Of a stretch of DNA of 48,078 nt, positions 1-9,110 are shown one piece after another. The translations under genes and the position numbers were made by a program. The stretch spans positions 310,646 to 358,723 of the forward strand of contig MU128943.1 of assembly GCA_014904985.1 (NCBI GenBank), in the 5' to 3' direction. Positions within the stretch are counted from its first letter, which is position 1; each line of letters opens with the position of its first letter. This DNA is from Hydnum rufescens UP504. Taxonomy: Eukaryota > Basidiomycota > Agaricomycetes > Cantharellales > Hydnaceae. The notes under the pieces are model-generated. The model worked only from the letters and a program-made list of their open reading frames with translations, did no database searches and was not told where the DNA came from.

Positions 1-330
1 CGAATTCTCTGTCAGTTTACACCGAATCTGCTCGGAACCACCGCACCCAGAAAGGCTTAAAAATCCGCATCAAATGATACCAGGAACGTCTATTACAGAT
101 GCAAACTGTTGTTTCTGCATCGAATCCCATCCCTGTACTTGTCCCCATTATCAACCAGCAACAAAAACATCTTAACCACTGGACTACAAAACAAATTAAT
201 CTCCAAGAACTCAGAAATATCCTTTGATTTCATCTCCCATTGCCACAAATAACTTCTAGAACCCACAGATAAGAAAGATAAACACCCCCATGACTACCCT
301 TTTGTTCTGTTTATGAATGATCTACCTCCT
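1..330 (+). repeat. LTR-related repeat fragment
   Basis: No gene. About 1-270 is recognisable in inverted orientation at 28104-28336 (shared blocks around the CACCCAGAAAGG and AAAATCCGCATC words). The same words occur inside the 1.4 kb LTRs at 3848-5208 and 35687-37064. It is therefore a fragment of an LTR-related family whose upstream part lies outside the window. A few CpGs survive here, so this copy is less decayed than most repeats in the window. Confidence 0.6.
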
Positions 331-961
331 TGACAACCCTATTGTTCTCACATATGACTCACCCTAGGAGTGAGTCATATTCTTTAAACACAGCCACCTT
401 CAGAAAGGTATAAAAGCTGGTAGATTTTCCTGTATCCCCCATCATCTTCTCACTACTGGAATATACTACTGTCTACAAATCTGCTTGCATCTTAAGAGAG
501 TACTGATCTAAAAAGCCATCTGGAGCTAAGTCATATGCAAGGTTGTTAAGACTAAGTCACTGGAAGCCCTCTATGCGAAATACTGAGCCAAGGATAGTTG
601 CAGGACCTAAGGTTAGAGTTGCTGGACATCCAAGGAAAGGTGAGTAAAAACAAAGTTAAGTCAGAAGAAGAAAGAAACACATTGACATACTAAATCAAGC
701 TTAAACTAGTCTAGAGCCCTCTTTAGAATCCGCATTTTGACCAGGAGGGACACAAATAGCTACCCACAAATAGCAGTAAACAGTTCAACACAACACATAT
801 AAGCCTTTCACAAACATCCCACGATAATATCATTGACTATAGCTAGTCCATACCACAATCTTATCCTCACTGAATACCATACCTAACTTGTTAGAGAGTG
901 ATCAACCATCAGAGTGAACCAGCCCATTGAATAAACAGAAATACAGTCTCCGTCCAACTCA
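331..961 (+). mobile_element. Solo LTR, family 2, copy 1
   Basis: About 630 bp starting TGACAACC and ending CCAACTCA (TG...CA). Its reverse complement recurs at 14746-15363. The two copies share an AP-1/Gcn4-like palindrome, a TATA box and the tail with GGAGACTG. No internal retrotransposon region or second LTR flanks it, so it reads as a solo LTR transcribing rightward. No clear target duplication was found. The right end runs directly into a minisatellite made of the LTR's last bases, so the right boundary is approximate. Confidence 0.6.
352..415 (+). promoter_or_regulatory. Putative LTR promoter: paired TGACTCA sites plus TATA box
   Basis: An inverted repeat at 352-380 carries TGACTCA on one arm and TGAGTCA on the other. 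This is the consensus bound by fungal Gcn4/Cpc1-type bZIP factors (family knowledge). A TATAAAA box follows at 409-415. The minus-strand LTR copy keeps both elements (palindrome about 15324-15349, CATAAAAGC near 15288) although the surrounding sequence has diverged. Promoter function is inferred from this conservation. Confidence 0.5.
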
Positions 962-1480
962 TGAGTCTGATGCCTAACTCATGAGTCTAACAGTCCAACT
1001 CATGAGTCTAACAGTCCAACTCATGAGTCCAATGGCTAATGACACTAACTCATGAGTCTAATGCCACTCATGATCTATGACCAACTCATGAGTCTAATGG
1101 TCCAACTCATGAGTCTAATGGTCCAACTCATGGTATGTCATATGGGGGTCCAACTCATGAGTCTGAGGGTCCAACTCATGAATCTGAGGGTCCAACTCAT
1201 GAGTCTGAGGGTCCAACTCATGAATCTGAGGGTCTAATTCATGAGTTTGATGCCCCAACTCATGAGTCTGAGGGCTCAAACCCATGGGTCTGAGGTCAAA
1301 GTCATGGGTCTAGGGGTCAAACCCATGGGTCTAATGCTCTAACTCATGGGTCAGCAGGTCCACTCATGAGTGGGATGCCCAGCTCATGAGTTTTATTGTC
1401 AATACCCTGCCCTGACCATGCCCAAATCATGATTTGGCACTGTCCCTCATGAGTCAATGTAGTCCCCACTCATGAGTCTG
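956..1480. repeat. Minisatellite of the palindrome ACTCATGAGT
   Basis: About 20-25 degenerate copies of a roughly 20-21 bp unit, GTCCAACTCATGAGTCTRAKG. The heart of each unit is the perfect 10 bp palindrome ACTCATGAGT. The first unit overlaps the last bases of the LTR at 331-961 (CGTCCAACTCA), so the repeat appears to have grown from the LTR terminus. Short ORFs reading MSLRVQL repeats are a by-product of the repeat. Confidence 0.85.
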
Positions 1481-1487
1481 TGATGGG

Positions 1488-1605
1488 TCAAGGGACCCTT
1501 TGGGTCCTCTCCTGTGCAGTAAAGCCGACCCAAAGGGTCCAAATCTATATGCCTGAGGTGCTCTTTTTGCACCATTGTATCTACCAATAAAAATACTCAC
1601 CTTCT
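1488..1605 (-). repeat. Broken left unit of family A plus GGACCCTTTGGGTCC palindrome
   Basis: On the minus strand a donor GTGAGT lies just outside the palindromic core (about 1600-1605). It is followed by half of a unit hairpin (AAAAAGAGCACC), and then the unit is lost. Beyond it are two inverted copies of a GGACCC/GGGTCC word (about 1492-1507 and 1525-1540) that belong to other sequence. This is the truncated left arm of the family A element whose right arm runs to about 7190. Confidence 0.55.
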
Positions 1606-2197
1606 GACCACACACCCACAATGGTGGGTGTATGGTCATGTGCTTGCCTTTCCTGTCCATTGCCTGATGTGGTAGTGGAGATGTAGATCAAGATCAAACT
1701 CAATGCCAGCAATTGCCAGTACTCAAAAAAGCACCCAAGTGGCACTACAAGCACAATACATAGTAATAGCAAGTATATAGACATGGAATCAATACTATAT
1801 AATAAATATTTGTCCAAAAATGCAAAGAAGATGACAATGATACGTCAGAGCTCAATAAGGGATGACATGCCTAATTGCACAGTGGATTGGGCCACTTCTA
1901 GGGCTCAGAATTGGCCAATCCACTGTGCAATTAGGCATGTTGTCCCTTATTGAGCTCTGACTTATCATTGTCATCTTCTTTGCATTTTTGGACAAATATT
2001 TATTATATAGTATTGATTCCACATCTATATACTTGCTATTATGGTGTATTGTGCTTGTAGCACCACTTGGGTGCTTTTTTGAGTACCGGCAATTGCCAGC
2101 ATTGAATTTTGCAACTATGCAGCCACACCCAGCAACAGAAAGGCAGCCACATGACCCCATGACCACACACCTGCTGCTGTGGGTGTGTGGTCATAAG
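1606..2197. repeat. Palindromic core 1 of a family A element
   Basis: Left arm about 1606-1892 and right arm about 1912-2197 are inverted copies around a spacer of about 19 bp. Each arm contains an AT-rich TATTTATTATATAG block, a GGGTGCTTTTTTGAGT word followed by GCAATTGCCAGCATTGA, then the first exon-end palindrome and an outward-facing splice donor. The GTGCTTTTTTGA...CCAGCATTGA segment is also present, with divergence, in the cores at about 8832-8868 and 42736-42770. The three elements are therefore related. No coding sequence is seen. Confidence 0.85.
1997..2010 (+). promoter_or_regulatory. Possible outward promoter in core 1
   Basis: The AT-rich block TATTTATTATATAG lies in each arm of the palindrome, about 190 bp inside the first outward splice donor. 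Core 2 has a TTTTATATAC block at an equivalent place (about 8782). Because it is duplicated in the arms, transcription could start outward in both directions. This is inferred from position only. Confidence 0.3.
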
Positions 2198-3847
2198 GTA
2201 AGTTTTCATTCTAGTAGGTACAATGGTGCAAAAAGAGTAGGAAGCTACTCTTTTTGCACTGCTTTGAATTGTTATACTAATGTAGTTTTTATTATTTCAG
2301 ATTATGGTCCAAGGCCCAAGACGAGAACCCGCCACATGACAAGGGCCCAGATGGCAAGAACCAAACCAAATAAATGACAGACCACCTAATGAGTGACCCA
2401 GGAACCACACACCCACTGTGGCAGGTGTGTGGTATTTAAGGTGAGTTTCTTTCCCCAGTAGATACAGTAGCACAAAAAGAGCAGTGAAAGCTGCTCTTTT
2501 TGCATTGCTTTTAATTTCTTTACTAACAACTCTTATCATGACCTTGTCCCAGGTCCAACACAGAGGCCCGACCTGCTAGGGCCCACACACCACCACGACA
2601 AATGAAACCCTGCCAAACAAAGGTGTGAGAGGTGGTGACATAAACCACACACCCACTGCAGTGGGTATGTGGTTCAATATAATGTAAGTACATTGTACAC
2701 CCCTGCCAGCACAAAAAGAGCAGCCCTGGCTGCTCTTTTTGTGCCTGTTTTAATTTTTAACTGATGAATAATTTATTATTCTAGGCTATTGCCTGAACTA
2801 CACACCAAATGGACCCCCTCCCTGGGAAATGACAATGCACCCACCAAACAAGAGACCCAAATGTGACAGGCCAAGAACAAGCACCAGACGAAACCCAGGA
2901 ACAGGAATGCAAGGCACAAGGCTGCAGGGCCCCAGACAAACCACACACCCACTGAAGTGGGTGTGTGGTAATTTGAAGGTAAGTACAACTGTGCAGAAGG
3001 AGCAGCATACACTGCTCCTTTTGTGTGGCTCTTCTTATTTTTTTACTAACATATTTACTATCCTAGGTTGTCAAGCAAGATGATGACCCACCAAATGAAC
3101 CCCCCCCCCCAAGAAACAACCCTTGCCAAACGAAACCCGCCAATGATGACTGGCCAGACAAAACCCCAGACGGAACCATGCACCTGCTGAAGCAGGTGTG
3201 TGGTAATTTAAGGTAAGTACAACCACCCAAAAGGAGCAGCGTATGCTGCTCCTTTTGGGTGGCTTTTCTTCTTTTTTTTCTCTCTTTTACTAACATATTG
3301 TTTATTCCTAGGATCTCAGCCTGCAAACCCCACCAACCCCCAAATTGAGACCCGTGACCCCACCAAAGAAACACATGAGAACAGAAACCCATGCAGCCAA
3401 CTGCCCACCCAAATGATGACCACCCCAGATGCAACACTGAATGTGTGACTGTGGTACAAACAAGTACCACACACCCACCGAAGTGGGTGTGTGGTATGAC
3501 AAGGTAACTTTTTTTTAAATTCCTATATGCACAGCAATGCAAAAGGAGCAGCACAAGCTGCTCCTTTTGCATCACTTCAAATTTTTTTTACTAACATACT
3601 TTATCATTGTAGGATTCAAATCAAGGCTCCTGAAATGACGACCCACCCCAACAGACACCCCCCCCCCATATGCAAAACTAAGTACAAAGCACATGACTGG
3701 TGCAAAATCAGTACCACACACCCACCAAAGTGGGTGTGTGGTACTACAAAGTATTTTATTTAAATTTCTATATGTACAGTGACACAAAAGGAGCAGCCCA
3801 TGCTGTTCCTTTTGCATCACTTGAATTTTTTTTACTACTGTATGCGC
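2161..3847 (+). repeat. Hairpin-intron array, family A, first part (six to seven units)
   Basis: Repeating cassette: exon-like segment of 130-195 bp ending in a palindrome (ACCACACACCCAC...GTGGGTGTGTGGT type), then a short link, a GTAAGT-like donor, an intron hairpin (GCAAAAGGAGCAG...CTGCTCCTTTTGC type), an ACTAAC branch site and a CTAG or CAG acceptor. Introns seen: 2198-2300, 2441-2552, 2684-2784, 2979-3066, 3213-3311 and 3504-3612. A seventh begins near 3750 and is cut by the LTR at 3848. Complete exon segments are 140, 131, 194, 146 and 192 bp, so frame is not kept and stops are frequent. I read it as a multi-exon non-coding transcript. Exon segments share A/C-rich words such as CCCACCAAA but have no recognisable protein. 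Confidence 0.85.
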
Positions 3848-5208
3848 TGTTGGAGGGATAACATCCCATTACATACATACCTTATCCGGGCCCAACTACC
3901 TCCTCAAACGAATCCATAGTTCTACATTTCTCTCATATCCACACTCGTTACTCCTCTGGCTGTCAAATAGCATGGATTCACATCCCAGGATCTGTGGTCC
4001 TTTTTACTTTTCCTCCATCCTATATACAAGACAATTACTTGTCTGTCCTTGGCACTTCAACAGGCCATCCAAATTGTACTTATTTCCAAGCCAGTTCAAC
4101 CAGGCTATAGCAATTCAACTTGCTTACTTTTGTCCACCTATTGTATCACTATTGGTGTATCCAAATGCCTCAAGGGCAGTATTTGACCTTGGATTACATA
4201 ACATGACTCCCACTTTGACTCACAGACTTGTCACATGTTGAATAGGGGCTATTCCAATACTCTCAAGGAGTATTTCGCAAATATCTCCCTCATTTTTGAT
4301 CGGATCGACTTGGCAAGACAGCACCCAGAAAGCTACGATTAATACCTGTCTAACGGTACCACACACACATTTATCGGATGCGAACTGCATTTTCCAGGTC
4401 GATTTTACCTCATGTTCCACACTATCCTTCAGTATTTCGTAAATAACTCCATCAGTTTTGATCCGATTCATTAGAAACGACCACCCCTGGAATGATGCTA
4501 AAAACCCGCATCGAACAGTACCAAGGGAAAAACGAGCGGATTAGAACTTGGCCTTCTGTAATTTAGTCTCCCCATGGCTCATTTCACTTTTACCTCCACT
4601 TTTCCTGATTACTAAAGGCAATTATGGTTCCAGAAACCTATGTCCGATAGAGGGTACATCTAGGGCGACCAGTTCCACCATTCCTCAAGGGATTTTGTTC
4701 AGTAGAAGAGGAGGAATACCTTGGTTAAGCCATAGTCTCCTATTCTGACTTGTTAATTGAATATCTCCTTCAGTTTTGAAGCTTTGGACTTGATTTTTTT
4801 TTTTCATCATTTTTGCCTTAATCCCACCTTTCCGCCAGTTACCATAGAATTTTTTTGTGATGTATATTAAGTGCAGGAGATGCGAATTTCTATTGTCTTC
4901 CCCCCCATCTCCAGTTGAAAAGCTAGTTGAACTGCTGCTGGTGTTAGGGTAAATTCCACATCTCAAACCCCACTTATCACACTTTTGATAGGCTCTCAAG
5001 AGGAGGACCTAGGGTGTGATTCCCTGATTTAACAACCCCTTCATTTATTGTCTGGATAGGCTCAGTCTATACAGGACAATTCTACCCATCCAAAGACCCC
5101 ACTTTCCCTCAGACCCTAACATTCAGATTGGCCCCGTGATCTGCATTCTTCGTCCTCGTTTCCATTTCATGGACTGTAGCTGGATTCAACTTCCATTTCC
5201 TGCTTACA
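3848..5208 (+). mobile_element. Solo LTR, family 1, copy A (1.36 kb)
   Basis: Starts TGTTGGAGGG and ends CCTGCTTACA; the same ends bound copies at 35687-37064 and 43876-45422. It sits inside a family A intron/exon unit that resumes at 5209. Flanking tetramers are GCGC and GTGC, a possible 4 bp target duplication differing by one CpG to TpG change. Inside, a block of about 160 bp with GATCNGATC, CACCCAGAAAG and AACCCGCATCGAA words is tandemly repeated (about 4230-4520). No pol genes are present. ORFs within it are not supported. Confidence 0.75.
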
Positions 5209-6300
5209 GTGCCCATGAAGTGAGACCCACAAACAACAACATGCCAAACAAAGGCATGGGATGATGCCAAAACCGGTACAAACCACACATCCACAATGGC
5301 AGGTGTGTGGTTCTATACCTGGTAAGTAATGTACCCCCAAGGGTGCAAAAAGAGCAGCCTTGCTACTCTTTTTGTGTCCATTTTAATTTTTAACTAACAA
5401 ATTTATTATTCTAGGTCCTAGGTTCTTGCCTGAACCACCTACCAAATGAAACCCCCCCTCCCCTTGGAAATGACTATGCACCTGGCAACAGAGAGTTGAA
5501 ACGTGACCTGCCAAATGAAATGGGGATGCACAATGCAAGGCCCAGGGACCCAGATGAATGAACCACACACCCACTTTGGCAGGTGTGTGGTAATTTCAAG
5601 ATAAGTAGGATTGCACAAGAGGAGCAGCATATGCTGCTCCTTTTTCATGGCTTTCTCTTTTTTTATTTTTTCTTTTACTAACACATTATTTATTCCTATA
5701 TTTTCACCTGAGCCTACAACCTGCACTAACCCCCAAATCAAAGACCCACAACCCCACCAAAGACAGCTGTGAGAACAGTAACCCATCCACCAAACAAAAA
5801 TGGTGAGAATGGAAACCCATGAACCGCCAAGGTGACACCCAGCTGGTACAAAACAGTACCACATACCCACTTCAGTGGGTGTGTGGTACAACAAGGTTTT
5901 TTTGTTTAAATTTCTATATGTGCAATGATGCAAAAGGAGCAGCACAAGCTGCTCCTTTTGCATCACTTCAATTTTTTTTACTAACATTCACTATGATTCT
6001 AGGATCCAAATTGAAGCCCCTGAAGTGACAACCCGCAACCTGCACCCAATGGTGAAGTGCCAAGCCACACCCCCAGTACCACACACCCACCCAAGCAGGT
6101 GTCATGGTACTAGATAGGCTTTTTTTTGTTTCAAGTTTCTACAGGCAGCATGGCACACCCACCCAAGCAGGTGTGGTGCCACTAGATATATATATATATA
6201 ATTTTTTTTGTTTTTTAAATTTTTATGGATGGTACTACACACCCACCTAAGTGGGTGTGTGGTGCTAGTGGGTAGTTTTTGTTTTCTTGGATTTCTACAG
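5209..6300 (+). repeat. Hairpin-intron array, family A, continued to its end
   Basis: The array resumes exactly after the LTR. Introns: 5322-5414 and 5896-6002 are canonical. The one expected at about 5601-5700 has lost both signals: the donor reads ATAAGT instead of GTAAGT, and the acceptor TCCTAG has become TCCTAT. After 6003 the cassettes degenerate to bare exon palindromes without introns (about 6077, 6150 and 6235), the last followed by T-rich tracts. This is the 3' end of the array, with the same arrangement as at 46241-46370. Confidence 0.75.
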
Positions 6301-7190
6301 ATGGTACCAGGTCTGGTGAATTTTTAAATAAATAAATCAAAAATAGACTCAGTAAGAATGAAACACAGAACTGCTGAATTAAACCCCACTGACTGGGGGT
6401 AGCAGTGATAATAAATAAATAAATAATTATAAATGGAACTATGGATGCTGTGGTTCAGGTCTAAACCTGTAGAACCTGAGTTTAAACCTGAACCTGACCC
6501 AGGTCAGGTTCCATTGGGGTCAGGTTTCATTTCATTTTCTTCAGGTCAGGTTCAGGTTTTGCCCATGCCCTGAATCCAAAAACCAGTCTGAAACCAGGTT
6601 TAAACCTGAACCTGAAAGGTAGGGTCTAGGTTCCATTCCATGTAAATTGACCGCTATTCTGGCACCAAATCTGGCAATTTACACATGTGACTATAGTTCT
6701 GGAGTCAGAAGTCACATGACTTGGCCATCAAATGAGGTAATTGGTGCAGGTCACAAGTCACATGACAGAATGTAGTGACTAAATACCATCTCCAGAAGAT
6801 GTGTGAGCAGTAAATTGAAGTGAAAGAGGCTAGGAAGGAGATGTGGATCTAAAGCAGGATGTAAAGGGAGTGGCAGAGGCAGAGACTTGAGCAGAGGGTG
6901 TCGATATTCTGTAGTACCCCCTGAAAATGTTGGCTTCCCTCATACCTCAGGTTTCAGGTTTAAAACCAGGTTTAAACCAGAACCTGACCTGAATGAGACC
7001 AAACCTCAGGTCAGGTTCAGGTTTTGCCCTCATGGGTGATTTTGGAACCTGGTCAGGTTTAGGTTTTGCCCAAATTGGGCAAAACCTGACCAAAACCTGA
7101 CTGTAGCAACCATAAATGGAACATGTTATCCCCAATAAGCCCATATGGCCCACTGCAAGTCTGAGATTCTCTAAGTCCCAGTTTTGGCCA
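6301..7190 (+). repeat. 3' tail of the family A element (with nested foldback element)
   Basis: GTGAATTTTTAAATAAATAAAT followed by a block with CTGCTGAATTAAACCCC matches the tail at about 46358-46505. The tail's last conserved word, TCTCTAAGTCCCAGT, lies at about 7168-7184, beyond the foldback element inserted at 6440-7114. The AATAAA repeats would serve as a poly(A) signal for a rightward transcript (inference). Confidence 0.6.
6440..7114. mobile_element. hAT-like foldback (MITE-type) element, copy 1
   Basis: Begins TATGGATGC and ends GCAACCATA, flanked by a perfect 8 bp direct repeat AATGGAAC (6432-6439 and 7115-7122). Eight-base duplications are typical of hAT transposons. Sub-terminal regions are packed with AACCTGAACCTGACC words in both orientations, possible transposase-binding repeats. 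It encodes no transposase. Its centre (about 6640-6940) differs from that of copies 2 and 3, so only the ends are shared. Confidence 0.85.
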
Positions 7191-7344
7191 ATTTTCAGCC
7201 AATTTTCAGCCATTTTGGCCAATTCTGGGCCAGGAGGTGAAATCATAAAAATGGCCATTTTGGCTGGAATAGTGATGGGACCCACTTAGGTACCATTATC
7301 TGCCCTGGAAGTGGTACCTAACTAGGTAGGCTTAGATGACTGAC
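7191..7344. other. Junction sequence between family A tail and family B arm
   Basis: Short repeats of TTTTGGCCAATTTTCAGCC and an inverted TAGGTACC/GGTACCTA pair. No gene seen. Confidence 0.4.
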
Positions 7345-9110
7345 CAAGGTGGAGATGGCAGGGGCAGGGGTGAGAACAACACAACCTATAATGTCTGGAT
7401 TGTCAGTATAAAATTAAAGCCACACAGAAGGAGAGGCTTAAAACCACTCCTTCTGCAAAGATGTATACACAAAAAAAATCACTTACCTGATCACCAACAC
7501 CTGAGCATTGCTGGGGTGTGGTGTTCCTGGTTGGGCACTTTGCAGGGTCGTTGATTTGCAGTAATAGCAATGGGTGAAGCTGCAACTCAATGCCAGCAAA
7601 TTCCAGATTCAAAAAAGTGCCAAATGGCCAGCAGAGAACACAGCACAGGGTGCTGTGGCAGTGTATATAAAAGTTAAAATAAATGCTAGATAATATTTAA
7701 TACTTATTTGTGTAATAAAAAAGGAAGAATGATGAAGATCCAAATAAAGGAATGTATTATGACACTGAACAGGGGATTGGGCCACCTGTATGGATCACAG
7801 TACCCCCAAAATTAAATATTGTGGGCATATACATGTATACATGTACTGCATGTCAGATGTGTCAAAAGGGATGTCCAAAGAATTTCAAAATTTCCCAAAC
7901 CCTGATTTCCTCAGTTGGGTATATGCACTGAGCCTGACAGTCTGACATCATAATTCCTCAGTTCTTTCAAGTGTTTCCATAGTAGACTACAATGTCTAAT
8001 CATTTTTTGCCTCCATAATGTCTCAAGATGTCTTGAAACATGCCTCAAGCTATAATTTCCTTATTTGGGTAAGAGTACTCCTCCATTTTCTCAGTCAGAT
8101 CATAATATTAGAGCCTAATACCTGGGTATGTGAGCTGAATCCACTGTGCCCACAAAAGAATAATTTTTTCATGATTTTTAAAACAGATGTTGTGTCATGA
8201 GTTCCACACATTGAGAGTGGCTCCTGGTTCAGAACCAGGAGCCACTCTCAATGTGTGGAACTCATGACACAACATCTGTTTTAAAATTATGAAAAAATTA
8301 TTCTTTTGTGGGCACAGTGGATTCAGCTCACATACCCAGGTATTAGGCTCTTAATATTATGATCTGACTGAGAAAATGAGGAAGTACTCTTACCCAAATA
8401 AGGAAATTATAGCTTGAGGCATGTTTCAAGACATCTGAGACATTATGGAGGCAAAAAATGATTAGACATTGTAGTCTACTATGGGAAACACTTGAAAGAA
8501 CTGAGGAATTATGATGTCAGACTGTCAGGCTCAGTGCATATACCAACTGAGGAAATCAGGGTTTGGGAAATTTTGAAATTCTTTGGACATCCCTTTTGAC
8601 ACATCTGACATGCAGTACATGTATATATGCCCACAATATTTAATTTTGGGGGTACTGTGATCCATACAGGTGGCCCAATCCCCTGTTCAGTGTCATAATA
8701 CATTCCTTTATTTGGATCTTCGTCATTCTTCCTTTTTTATTACACAAATAAGTATTAAATATTATCTAGCATTTATTTAACTTTTATATACACTGCCACA
8801 GCACCCTGTGCTGTGTTCTCTGCTGGCCATTCAGTGCTTTTTTGAATCCAGAATTTGCCAGCATTGAGTTGTGGCTTCACCCATCACTATTACTGCAAAT
8901 CGATGACCCCACAAAGTGCCCAAACCAGGAACACCACACCCAGAAATGCTGGGGTGTGGTGATCAGGTAAGTGATTTTTTTTGTATATACATTTTTGCAG
9001 AAGGAGTGGCTTTAAGCTGCTCCTTCTGTGAGGCTTTAATTTTGTACTGATAATGCAAACTTCTACTATAGGTTCAATTGCTCTCACCCTGGCCCTGCAA
9101 TCTCAAATGA
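7345..9110. repeat. Palindromic core 2 of a family B element (1.7 kb)
   Basis: Near-perfect inverted repeat centred at 8231, where GTGGCTCCTGGTTC faces GAACCAGGAGCCAC. Arms of about 880 bp differ by scattered substitutions and small indels. Each arm ends outward in one exon palindrome, donor and hairpin intron. On the minus strand the donor is at about 7487 and the acceptor at about 7392; on the plus strand the intron is 8967-9071. The left arm stops soon after its first unit, while the right arm continues as an array. Part of the arm (8832-8868) matches the family A cores. Transcripts of the core would fold into a long hairpin. Confidence 0.9.

Noticed and set aside
3063..3575. 170-codon minus-strand ORF and similar ORFs with MMQKEQ, LLLL and VGVW words
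   Set aside because: They are antisense readings of hairpin cassettes and palindromes and recur wherever the repeat does.
1606..9110. Palindromes as bacterial-type terminators or attenuators
   Set aside because: The window is eukaryotic. The stems are followed by splice donors or lie within introns, and T tracts after them are not consistent.
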